Source: Struthio camelus (Eukaryota > Chordata > Aves > Struthioniformes > Struthionidae). Taken from it: a DNA stretch of 64,000 bases. This document shows positions 10,500-28,000 of this stretch, piece by piece. The stretch is from positions 8,580,214 through 8,644,213 of the forward strand of contig NC_090964.1 in assembly GCF_040807025.1 (NCBI RefSeq), written 5' to 3'. A program made the translations under genes and the position numbers. The notes under the pieces were generated by a model. The model did no database searches and was not told the origin of the DNA. It worked only from the letters and a program-made list of their open reading frames with translations. How positions within the stretch are numbered: the stretch's first letter is position 1; each line of letters opens with the position of its first letter.

Positions 10500-11700
10500 A
10501 GCGGCGATGTCGTTTGCGGAGCCCACCGCCCGGGTCTGTGCCGCGCGGCGGCAGGTGCCCTCTCCAGCATCCTGGCAGCGCTCGGGCCGAGCGGCTGCGG
10601 GAGATGCCCCGTCGCTGCCGGGTCGCGGCTCAGCTGGAGCCCGCGGCCGAGGCCGGGAGGCGCCGGGGGCCGAGCAGCCCCGGTGCCCGGCGCCGGCCCT
10701 CGGCAAGCAGCGGGCCCCCCGGGCGCCGTTTCCGGCCGCCGTTTCCTGTTCCCAGGACTGCAGCAGGACGCGGCGGGGAGCAGCCGCAGCGCTCCCGTGA
10801 TGCCGGCGGAGCAGGGCTGGACGCGTGCCCGGCGGGGCCCGGGGCCGCGGGCGCCTGCGCCAGGAAGCGATGCCGGAACCGCGTCGAGGCCGAGCCGGCG
10901 GCGGCCGCCGTGCCGAGGGCGAGCGCCCCCGGCCCTCTCCTCTTTCCCGCCGCGTCTCTTCCCGTGGCCTCTCGCCGCGTGGGGCTGCTGGCCGGCCCCG
11001 GGCACCGTGCCGGCCGGGCTGGGCCCTCGAGCCGCCGCCAGCGCCTGCCGCGGCCCCCCGGCGCGGGCTGGGCTTCCTGCCCCTGCCTCCGCGCAGCAGC
11101 CGGCACCGACCTGTGGCTTTGCCTCCGAGCGCGAAAGCCAAGACAATAGCTTTGCGGTCGCTCTGCTCGGAGCGCTCTCCAAAAACAGGGGGCTGGCGGC
11201 GTGGCGCAGCCCTGCAGGCGAGCTGCCCCCAGCCCGCGCCGGCCCCGGCCTGGCGTCCCCGCAGCTCCCGGTGCGGCTGCAGGGGGGCTGCCGCCCTCCG
11301 CCCGGGGGCTCTCGTGGCGCCGGGGGACGATCCGGGGAGCATAATAAAATCCTGGCCGCCCCAGCCCCTTGCAGCATGTCCCCCACCCCACGCAAGCCCC
11401 CGCTCCCCCTCCGGCCGGGGTCCTGGCGGGGGCGGCCCTGCCGGCTCCGTCCCAGCCCTCGCCGGTCGCCCCGAGCATCCCCGTCTCGCGTCGTTCGCTG
11501 CCCGCTCCCGACGCCGTGGGGCCCCACGCTGGGTCCCCCCCTTCCCCGGGCTGCCGCGTTCACGCGGGTGGGCTGGGTGCATCCACCCGGGGTGAGCGCG
11601 GGGGGCACCCGGTGCCGGCGGGTGGGAGCCCGGGCGCCGCTGCGCAGCCCGGCCCGGCTGGCAGGAAGCCCCTGGGGTTGGTCGCCAGCACTTGCGGTCG
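10500..11700. other. GC-rich intergenic DNA between FAM167B and LCK
   Basis: Extremely GC- and CpG-rich. Very long open frames on both strands arise from the scarcity of stop codons, and none resembles a known domain. I see no supported gene here. Confidence 0.6.
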
Positions 11701-11729
11701 TGCGCGAGCTGTGAACCAGCTTCTCTAGA

Positions 11730-11940
11730 GTTTGCTCATGAGGCAGGAAACCAGGGAAGGCGGCGAGCGAGCGAGCGTGAGCGGCGGCGGCGGCGAGCGC
11801 GCGCCCCAGGCTCTCGCCTCCTCGCCCGGCACCGTCTGCCCGAGGATGGAGAGCAGGGCGTGAGCGGGCACGGCGCCTTCGCTCCCGCTGCCGGGCCATG
11901 GAAATCTGAGCGCGGCCGGTCCTCGCCTCGCTGCCGACAG
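11730..11940 (+). other. LCK: Possible noncoding first exon upstream of LCK
   Basis: A CpG-rich stretch ending gccgacag directly before gtaccggg (donor at 11941) could be a 5' untranslated exon. The LCK start exon has its own acceptor at 15180-15181 (cccctgcag), five bases before the ATG, so at least one upstream noncoding exon must exist. Mammalian LCK has distal and proximal noncoding first exons. The pairing proposed here is an inference from one donor-like site. Confidence 0.2.
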
Positions 11941-12749
11941 GTACCGGGTGCCCGGGGCGCCCGCGGAGGGGTTGCGCCGGCCCGGGAGCTGGGGACCCCG
12001 CGGGAGCCCGGCCGGGGTGGAGGGGGTCCCTTCGCGCTCTCCAAAGTCACCCGGGCGGGATGGAGATGGGGTGGGAGCGACGTCCCGGGAGGGAGCCGGC
12101 GGGCGCCGCGGCCGGGCGCAGGCTCAGACACGGCGCCTGGGCGGTCGCGCCGGGCCCGGGGCCGAGGAGAGGCCGTTCCCGGGGCGGCCCCGAGCCCCCC
12201 TGCCAGGGCTCCCCGGCCGTGGGTGGCAGCCGTTAGGCACCGGCTGGGTTTCGGTGCCCGTCACCTGGTGAAACCCGGCTGGTTTTGGGCGCTGAGATGC
12301 GGCTGCTTTAGGTGCAAACATTGCCGTGCCACAAGGGCAGGAAGGGGCAAGTGCTCGGGTCACCGGCATCTCTGCAAGGCTCGGCGGCGCTGGGGCACCC
12401 GGCGGCGCTGGGGCACCCGGTGGCACTCGGGGCCGAGCGACGCGGCCGCCCACGCTCAGGGCTGCGAGCAGCGCCTTCGCCGCTGCCACCGCCCGGCCGC
12501 CAGCGAGAGCGGCCCGAGGCGGCCCGGGGAGCGCTGGGGACCCTTGGGGAGCGGAGGGAGGGGGTCAGCCCAGCCGCCAGCCCTCGCCAGGCTTCGCGTT
12601 CAGCCACGCGCGTGCTGGCAAAGGCACCAACGCCGGCCTGGCCGAAGAAGCGTGCGCACAGAAACATGGCATCCGGGCTGGCACATGGCAGCTCCTCCAG
12701 AACCGGTTGCACACGGGCGGACACGCCGGCAAGCAAACCCAGGGAGCGG

Positions 12750-12862
12750 TGCCTGCACGCATGCGTGGGCACCTGCATGCATGTAGGGGCACATACACGC
12801 GTGGGCACCCACACCCATGTGTGGGCACATGCAGGCATGCGTGGGCCCCTGCACGCACCCGC
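12750..12862. repeat. Degenerate cacgcatgcgtgggcac-type repeat
   Basis: Four or five imperfect copies of a roughly 24-26-bp unit related to gcacgcatgcgtgggcacct, with alternating purine-pyrimidine cores. It resembles the FAM167B intron array in composition. It lies about 2.4 kb upstream of LCK. Confidence 0.7.
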
Positions 12863-14640
12863 GAGCGGGTGCAGGCGCCCGCAGGCCGGCAGGCGCAGCC
12901 CTGCGCCCCAGAGCCGGGCCCCGGCGCGGGGCAAGGGCGCCTACACACATCACTCGCACGCAGCCTTGACACGAGAAATTCAGTTACACCGATGCAGTTG
13001 CAAAACCTGACTTCAAACGCCCCGCGACACGGCATGCCCCTCACGCTGAGCAGGTGAAACGGTTGTTTGGTGGAAATTACTCTGTGGCTTGAGTACATAA
13101 AAAAGAAAAATTACACACAGCACCAGCACGCACCTCCCTCCCTTCCCCGGCTTCTTGCACAAAGGAAAAAACACCTCTTGGCACTGTTTGCCTTCGGTGA
13201 GCGTGTCAGCGCTCGCAGCTCGCAGGGCTGCTTGCAGGCTTGCGAGGTCGCACGGCTTTTCCTCCGCCGGGGCCGAGGTCTTGCCCCGGTTGGGTCACTC
13301 GGGGCCGGCCCCGGGAGCGGACGGAGCCCGCGCTCAGCGGCCCCCGCGGCCCCTCGCCCTCCTCGGGCCGCCGCAGCCCGGCCGAGCGCTCGGCTCCGGG
13401 CCGTTAGCCGCCACCAAAGAGCTTCTTCACGTAGGTGCAGCCGGAAGCTGAAAGCAGCCGGGTGTTTTGGGGGGTGTCAGGCGCCCGAGCAGCGCTGGAG
13501 GGCACGGCGGGGCTCGCGCGCCCACCCTCTCCGTGCCGGCTGCCGGGGCAGCTCGCGCCGCGGGGCGGATGCGCCGTCCCCCGGCGGCACGGCCGCGCCG
13601 AACCCCCTTGTGCTTCTCCATCGCGGGGGCGAGGGAGGATGTCCGCCGTCTTCAAAAACAGCCCGCGGCGCAGCCGCCCCGGCCCGGAGAGGGGAAGACA
13701 GGCAAAAATGTCAAAAAATACAGCCCGCGCCCCGGGCGCTGACGTGGCAGCGAGGCAGCGGCTCCGGCGGCGGGTGCTGGGGCCGGTGCCACCCTGGGGA
13801 CCCCCCCGGTTCCCACGCCCCGGCTGGCTGCTCCCCCCCAGCCCCGTGCGGTTACGCACATGCAAGCGAAACCGCTCGAGGGTCGCGTCCCGCTGCCCTC
13901 CAGCCGCCAGCCCGCGTGGCGGCCAAGTTAAATGGACGCTTTTGTGAAAAGCAGAGACGCGTTTTTAAAGGGTGGCACTCTGGGGAAGGGAAAAATAAGG
14001 AGAAGGTAGCGTCGGTGTTAGCAGCGCCGGCGGGCATCGTCGCTCCGGCGGGATGGCCCCCTCTCCCCCTTTGGCTGCCGGGACCCCCGGCTTCGTGCCG
14101 CGCTCGGCCGCGGCGGGAGGGCGCGAGCCTCCCGGGCGGTTTGCAGCGCCCGGGCGCTTCCTGCGGCGTGCGGCACTGCTGCCCGGCGGCCCCGGCGCCC
14201 AAACCGTGCAAACTGGGGGATGCTCGAGGTCCGGGGGGGGGGTCCCCGCTGTCGAGGGGCGAGCTGCCGAGGGGCCCCCGAGGAGCGACTGGGGTTTAGA
14301 GCACAGCCCTGATGCAGGAGAAAGCAGAGCCCAGGGGCGCGGGGGTCCGACCCCCCCCAGCCCTCAGACGAGTCGCTCTGCAGGGGACGGGCCCTGCCGG
14401 AAAAGAGAGCGCGACGCCAGCGGGAGGGTGCAGCAGCCCTGCGGCCCCGGGGGCTGAGGCGCTAACGGGCCCGGCGGCTGCTGAGCTCGTTAGCGCTGCA
14501 GTTTGCAAAGCTCTCGGCCCAGCGCAAGGGTAACGAACGCCCCGGGGGCGAGAAGGAAACTGGGGGTGACGCCGGGGGTGGGTGCGTGGAAGCTCTTCCC
14601 GCCGACTGCAGGAGCTGCTTTGAAGGCCAAGGACCTCGTC

Positions 14641-14725
14641 AAATGCTTGATGCAACGCCACGCAAAGAATTATTAATTGCTAATCGAGTAGTAACGATAG
14701 ACTGATTAAGTAAAAGGGAGCCGGT
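14641..14725. promoter_or_regulatory. AT-rich island 460 bp upstream of LCK
   Basis: An isolated AT-rich segment in CG-rich DNA, with attattaattgctaatcgag and actgattaagtaaaag. It has two TAAT-type homeodomain cores and a TGATTAA. Its position suits a proximal LCK control element, but no specific factor can be assigned. The flanks 12950-14640 show no gene. One stretch at 13050-13100 has a Myb-like aacggtt and a Runx-like tgtggct. Confidence 0.25.
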
Positions 14726-15186
14726 AGGAATCAGCCTAAGGGCTGCGAGGGGGAAGGAGCCGCGGCAGGAGGGGGCAGCCCCAAGCCGGGGCGGCCGCAG
14801 GGGGAGGCTGCCGGGAGCTCGGGAAGCACCGGCCCGGGGAAGGAATTGCCATCGGCGTTGTTAATTAGCAAAGGCAGAACAAAAACCGCGGCTGATGACA
14901 GTCAGGGGATGCCGTCAGCGCCGCCGAGGCTGCGGCTACGCCACGCGACGTGCCCAGCCGGAGCTGTAGCCATGGGCTCAGCGCGGGGAGCCCGAATCGC
15001 AACGCCGGAGGCTCCCGGGAGGCCGGGCGGCGGGTCGCTGCAGGGCATCGCCGGGGAGCGGCGGGCGGCGGGACGGGTGCCGGCACGGGGACGCCCGGGG
15101 TGGCAGCCGGGGCACGGGCGGGCGGCGGGAGCCCGCCGAGCCCGCGCCGCCGCTTTCCCTAGGGCCCCTCGCCCCCTGCAGCCGCC

Positions 15187-21335
<6,149 letters not shown>

Positions 21336-21485
21336 TCCTGCCCCTGGAGGCAGCTGCGGGGAGAGGGAGGCCAGCGGAGGATGGCCGGGGGGGAGGTGGG
21401 CGCAGGGGACCCTCGGGGACCGGCACCTCGCGCTGCTTGTCTCACCCCCAGCCCTGGGGTGCTGGGGGGGGACGTGAGGCCCTAC

Positions 21486-21650
21486 TTGTGCCATCCCTAT
21501 CCCCTTTGGCCTCCTCACACCCCCCTCAGCCCCCTTTGGCCCTCTCTGGCCCCTTCATGTCCTCCCAGCCCTCTTTGGCCCCCTTTGGCTCCCTCATGCC
21601 CCCCACCAGCCCCCTTTGGCCCTCTCTGGCCCCCTCACTCCCGCCCCAGG
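21486..21650. repeat. Degenerate pyrimidine-rich repeat (ccctttggcc type)
   Basis: Several imperfect copies, roughly 35-45 bp each, built from ccctttggccctctctggcc and ctcatgtcctcccagc. It fills the spacer between the LCK 3' end and the HDAC1 promoter. A second loose series of aatggtmcrrtcc motifs follows at 21700-21875. Confidence 0.7.
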
Positions 21651-21879
21651 CAGGCCCTGCCTGAGGCCTGGCCCCCGACGCCCCCCCCCTCCGCCCTAGG
21701 AATGGTCCAGTCCCACCTGGCGCTCCCCCTCCTCGCGAATGGTTCCGCCCCACCCACCTGGATCCCCCTCCCCGTTAGCCTGACGACGATCTCCCCCCCA
21801 CTCTCCGGTGATGGTACAGTCCTATCCCGTCCCCCCCCACTCGGCCTCGCCTCCGCCGGCAATGGTACGATCCAAGCAC

Positions 21880-22095
21880 CCTGGCGCTCGACCTAGCCTG
21901 CTAGCTCCCCCGCGCCCGCTCTCACTCGCCGCCGGGACTTTCTATTGGTCGGCTGGAGATAGGGGGCAGGAAGCCCCTCCCCGATTGGCGGGCTGCCCAG
22001 CGGGGGCGGGGGCACGGGGAGGCGGTGGGGCGACTGGCCCCGGGGCGGGTTCGGTTGCGCGGCGGTAGGGTCTGTCGCTGTCGGGAGGCAGGAAA
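21880..22095 (+). promoter_or_regulatory. HDAC1: HDAC1 promoter (CCAAT and GC boxes)
   Basis: TATA-less CpG-rich segment immediately before the HDAC1 ATG. Two inverted CCAAT boxes (ATTGG at 21944-21948 and 21984-21988, 40 bp apart) would suit NF-Y. GC boxes (cgggggcggg at 22001-22010, cggggcgggt at 22041-22050) would suit Sp-family factors. The arrangement fits a housekeeping promoter. The transcription start is probably around 22020-22070, which is an inference from box spacing. Confidence 0.7.
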
Positions 22096-25000
22096 ATGGC
22101 GCTCACGCAGGGGACCAAGCGGAAAGTCTGTTATTACTACGACGGTGAGGGGCTGCGGGGCGCCTCCGGGGGCCGCTGCGGGGCAGCGCCGCGCCGGGGG
22201 GGGGCGGCGGCGGGCGGAAGCCTGACGGGCCGTCGGGGGGGGGGGAGGGGAGGTGGCGCGGGGGAGGGGGTAATGGGGTACTGGGGACTTGGGGGGCTGA
22301 ATTGGGGAGAATGGGGGACCTGGGGGCTGCAGTGGGGGATGGGCAATGGAGGCCGTGGGGGCCTGGGGGCTGCAGTGGGGGATGGGTAATGGGAGCTGTG
22401 GGGGGCCGTGGGGGGCTGGGAGTTGCAGTGGGGGATGGGTAATGGGGGCTGTGGGGGCCTGGGGGCTGCAGTGGGGGATGGGTAATGGGGGCTGTGGGGG
22501 GCCGTGGGGGGCTGGGAGTTGCAGTGGGGGATGGGTAATGGGGGCTGTGGGGGGCCGTGGGGGGCTGGGAGCTGCAGTGGGGGATGGGCAATGGGGGCTG
22601 TGGGGGGTCGTAGGGGCCTGGGGGCTGCAGTGGGGGATGGGTAATGGGGGCTGTGGGGGGCCGTGGGGGGCTGGGAGTTGCAGTGGGGGATGGGTAATGG
22701 GGGCCCTGGGGGAGGTGGGGCATAGGGGACTGCAGTGGGGGATGAGTAATGGGGCCCCTGGGGGCCGTGGGGGGCTGGGAGCTGCAGTGGGGGATGGGTA
22801 ATGGGGGCTGTGGGGGGCCGTGGGGGGCTGGGAGCTGCAGTGGGGGATGGGCAATGGGGGCTGTGGGGGGTCGTAGGGGCCTGGGGGCTGCAGTGGGGGA
22901 TGGGTAATGGGGCCCCTGGGGGCCGTGGGGGGCTGGGAGCTGCAGTGGGGGATGGGCAATGGGGGCTGTGGGGGGTCGTAGGGGCCTGGGGGCTGCAGTG
23001 GGGGATGGGTAATGGGGGCTGTGGGGGGCCGTGGGGGGCTGGGAGTTGCAGTGGGGGATGGGTAATGGGGGCCCTGGGGGAGGTGGGGCATAGGGGACTG
23101 CAGTGGGGGATGAGTAATGGGGCCCCTGGGGGCCGTGGGGGGCTGGGAGCTGCAGTGGGGGATGGGTAATGGGGGCCCTGGGGGAGGTGGGGCATAGGAG
23201 ACTGCAGTGGGGGATGGGTAATGGTAGCCCTGGGGGCTGCAGTGGGGAATAGAGAGATGGGTAATGGAGGCATGAGGGTTGTGGAGAATGGGTAGTGGGG
23301 ACATGGGGGGCTGGGAGTTGTACTAGGGGGATGGATAATGGGGGGACTTAGGGAGCTGGAGGCTGCACTGGGGCGTGGGTGGGGTGGTGGGGGACACTGA
23401 GAGACATATAAGGGATGGGGACTTCACTAGGGGATGGGGCGCAGGGGTTAAGGCATGGATCGGGGTAGGATGTATGGGGAACTGCAGTGAGGGGAGGCGC
23501 AGGGGAGAGTGGAAGGCAGGAGAAGGGTTGGGGAAGACTGAGGGTCACAGGAAGGATGTGGAAAGCGTGGCAGGGGTGTAGGGAGTGCTGGGGAGCCTGC
23601 AAGGGATGTAGGGTGCATGGCAGGGGGGTAGGGAGCAGTAGGGAGCCTCCAAGGGAGTGGGGTTCATGAGAGGGATATGGGGAAACACTGGAGGGTGGAA
23701 GGGAAGGATATGGGGCAAGGGAAAGATAGGGAGCAGCACTGGTGGAAAGTTGGAGGAGGTTGGTGGAATAACTTGGGGAGGAATGGAAAACTTGGAGGTG
23801 GGGTGGAAATAGGAAAGGCTCTGAAGGGGCCAAGATGGGGGAGAAGGGCAAGGGGCTGAGAGAGGCTCTGGGAGCTATGCCAAGATACTGAGGAAGGTTT
23901 ATGGGGGGATGGGGAGCACTCAGGGAGATGCTGGGGGGGGGAGGAAAGGGTTAAGAGCCTCCGTGAGCCATGGTAAGCAGAACAGACGCTCCTGAAGCTC
24001 CATTTGGATCACTATCAAGCAAGGGACAAAAATGAAGACATTGGCAACCAGACCAATTGCATGGCTATTTCTAGGGAGTTCCTGTGTCTAGGAGTATTGT
24101 TTAATTCTGGCTCTAAACTTGGCTGGATTGTAGACTGTGTTTTTGCTTTGCTTTGTTTTCCTTTTACAAGGATAGGGAAACACTGCTTTTTGGCTATATA
24201 TTTGGGGTAGCAAAGTAATAGGGTATAAGAGCTGGCCAGATCTCAGCCAAGGTAACTTGTGTAGCTTCCTCACTCTTCCCCTATAGTCTGTGAAAGAAAT
24301 CACAGTTGCGTTGTCTCTGTGCATGTTCACAGCTGCCTCTCCTTTAGCAGAGGGAGTCTGTGCACGTTCACAGCTGCCTTGTCTCTGTGCACGTTCGCAA
24401 CTGCCCCCCCCCTTTGGAGGGGGGAACTGGTGTTTCGGTAGTGGGTGAGCTGAGTTTTACTGTAGTCTGTGATCACTCTATGTGAAAGGTATTGTGCAAG
24501 TCTCCTCTATTTCATCATGGTTTTTAGTCTCTGAAGTCAAATAAAAACTACTTCTCCATGGTTTTTTTCTGTGGTAAGTGGATGTGCTCAGTGTTCGTTA
24601 AGGCCATAAAGTGAGCTCGCTTAAACTGCTTTATATGTCGGGCATATAGCGAGGGCATTTGCTTTTTCAGAAAAGCAAATCTGAGTGATAGATTTTTAAC
24701 CTGTAATGATAGCTGCACCAGGTCTCTGACTCAGCCAGAGTCTCCAGGGGAGTGTGACGAGGAAGAGTCTGAATTAGGACTCTCGGTGCAGTGAAACAGT
24801 GAGCCTGATTTTTCTGGACCGTCCTTTTCATTCCCAGTGCTGCGTACAACTGATCTCTATGCAATACCCAGCAGATCAAAATACAGTGGGGTACTGGTGC
24901 CGCGGGCCCTAAAATGCCGACTTTAAACTTGAAGAATAGTTGCAGGAAGTATCAGAATACTGTACATGCGCAAGTGGCCAGGGCGTTGAAAGAAAACTGT

Positions 25001-28000
25001 ATGTCCAAACTGCTCCTTGTCCTTAGAATATAATGTTTTCTCCAAGAAAACTTGTCAGTTTGTGAACAAGCTAAAACCTTTAGAGTTGCAAGATGGTGTT
25101 TTAAACACAGAATAACTAGTCATCGTGCCTTAAAATGCTAAGAGATGATATCCTTGCAGTCTTTATTACATGGTAACGATGTGGGGTTAGCATTAGACAC
25201 TCTTGTCTATAGCTGACCTCACTAATTTACTCTGCGGTAAAGTTTTAGTACCTTGTTTCCACTGGTCTTTTATGAGGGGCTGGCAAGCATCCACTGTGCG
25301 TCCTAGGCTGAGAGTGTGCAAGGAAGGCATAATCTGCAGTTGGAGGAGGCCGGCTTGCGATGATCTCTTTCTTATGCAGGGAGGTAAAGGGTGGAATAAT
25401 CGAATGCAGTAATTCCTAAAAGGAAGGTCCCTGGGCAGCTGGGAGGCCGTTCTGGATACGGGGTGGGTCTGTTCCTTGAGCAGAAATTTCGGGTGGCAGG
25501 AAGGTGTCCTGGGATGGAGAAGGAAACTGCCTGAGTGCAGGGGAGAGTCTAGATGGGAGGTGGAAGCTGGGGAAAAAGTAGTCAGATATCTTAAGGGTCC
25601 TCCATGGAAATTCTAGGAACTCTTAAGTTAGAGTGCAAACTTAAAGAACAGTAACTTTTCCTTCGTTAACTCCCCGTGTGGGGACGGACTTACTTAACCC
25701 TAGCAAACAGGAAGAGGTATCTGTTAAATTCACACATTCTTAATCTGCGCTGACTTGAACATGCAGGCAAGCTGCTAAAAGCTGCAGGCTCGTCTGGTGC
25801 TCTGTGGGAGTTTGGTGCGTTATATTTAGCGGAATGAACCCAAACAGACTGTGGAAGCTGGGGCTTGCCTGGGGCATTTCATTGACAGCCCGAGGTAAAG
25901 AAGACATGACAATTTCTCAAAGCTTTCTGTGATTTCTTATTTGTGTTTTCTAGGTAGGGTTTTGGGCATCTCTCTCTAGCTCCCCAAAGCTTGATTTTAA
26001 CCCAGTTTTAGTAGAGGCATAGTTGCCCCAGTAAAAAACATTTGTGTAGACAAAGAATATCACCATAGTGCTATGTGCAGTTAAACTCTGGCAACAGAAT
26101 CATTTGGGTGTGGGATTTGCACCGTTGTGTCTGCTGCGACTGAAAATAAGGCCGTATCCACAGGAGGAAGTGTTTCAGCTGTGTACTGTGAGGACGTAGC
26201 AGTTTCTCCTGAGTGTTAAGATTGATGGTCTTGAAATACTAAGATTGAAATAATAATACTCCCAGCTGAGTCACCAGCCAGACTGGATTGGGTCTCTTGC
26301 TTCCTAAACTGTTTGAGAGTTGTAAAACTACATGAACTTCTTAGTTTCGTTTCCCAAGAAAATTAGGCTTACGTGATATTACTACTGTATGTGGCTATCT
26401 GCGGGTTTCCTGCTTGTGGCAACTCTTGAGCCTGTGCATCTCTCAAGCGAATCAGATGGGGCAGAAACCTAAAAATTAAATTTCTGTGAATGTCATGAAA
26501 ATAAGTACCCTGGCGGGGGGGGAAGTTAAATGGCTCCTACCATGGGAGATTGCAGCATGAACTTGGCTTTTACTAGGCATAGGAGACTCCACATGCGGAG
26601 ATTACCTGTGGGGCGTGTTTGTAGGAAGCTGACTTCATTAACGCTGGTGCCCAAAGAATAGCTTATTGGGGTGCACCTGTATGGGTGCACAGTTGATAGG
26701 GACTGAGATTCTTCTGAAGTATTTCAGGCAGTGATAAAGGACAAAAATAGTTGGAGCTGTAAAATTACAGCTGTATTGTTTTTGCTTAGTGTGAGAATTA
26801 GCTACTTTGTATCCCATTTCTGTTGAGTAAATAGTGGGAAACTGACATACCTGGTATGTGGGATGAGTCACTGTCTGAGCTGGGGTTAAACTTGCATGCG
26901 TCTTGGCATGCAAGTCTCTGCTCGGAGCGTGGCTGAATTTCTCCAGTGAAACCTGTATGCTCTGTAAATGTGAGATGTCGTAAATGGACCAGAACCATCT
27001 CAAGAGGGTATTAGAGAATTGCCATTTGTTGAGTGAGGGTAGACAAACGTGGTGCCCAAAGCTCCTCCTGCCCAGGGGAAGCTGAAGCTCCCTCCTTGCA
27101 ACTTTTACAGTACCGTTTTAGTTGCTCAGACTGTCTGTACCTGGATTGCTTTTCTCAGAATCGATGTTAAACACTCCCTTGTTTGGCCAAGCCTTGTTTT
27201 AAAAATGTCTGTCTCATTTGAGTCTAGGATAAAGTTTTCTGAATCTACAGAGATACGTGTGCAAGCAAGACCCTGTGAAGAGATGCACTGCTGAAGGACA
27301 GATAAAATGACAGATGAACTGATGGTGGCTCTTGAGGCTCAGCTGTGATTCTGTTTGAAGGAATTCATATTTTTCCCTGCTGTAACTGAATCCTTTTTGC
27401 TCCTAGGTGATGTTGGAAACTACTATTATGGCCAGGGACATCCAATGAAACCCCACAGGATCCGGATGACCCACAACCTACTGCTGAACTATGGCCTCTA
27501 CAGGAAGATGGAGATTTATGTAAGTACAGGGCTGGTCATGAAGAAAAACGTGTAGGAAAGGTCTTAGTTTACCTGTAAGGTTTTTAACTCTGATGCTTCA
27601 GACTCTTCTGGTCTCTCTTGACAAGCCAAAGGAGAGAGGTGGGGGGAAAGGGGGAAATAGCTGAGTTGATACGTTTCTGCTTTTTTCTGCTTTTTCGTAG
27701 TGAGATGTTCTTTGCTTCAGATAAGCTTTGGAAACTGGAAAATTGCTTTTCTCCCTGTACCTTAAATATTTTCTCTGTCTAGATATGTAAAAAGTTCCAA
27801 TCTTCAGCAATTCTTTCATTTGAAAATCAATTTCTCTTCTTTAATGCTGCTGTTTTGAGTTTTCTGCTGTTGCTGGGAGTAAATCTGAGATTGGAGATAG
27901 GAACTGGGGAGAGAGAAGAGAGATATTTTAAAATAAGCTTGCTTTTTTTTTGTTTTCTTGTCCTTGCAGCGTCCTCACAAGGCAAACGCAGAAGAAATGA

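Noticed and set aside
22103-23304. Proline/histidine/tyrosine-rich 460-codon frame opposite HDAC1 intron 1
   Set aside because: It is the antisense reading of the G-rich minisatellite; both strands are open for the same reason.
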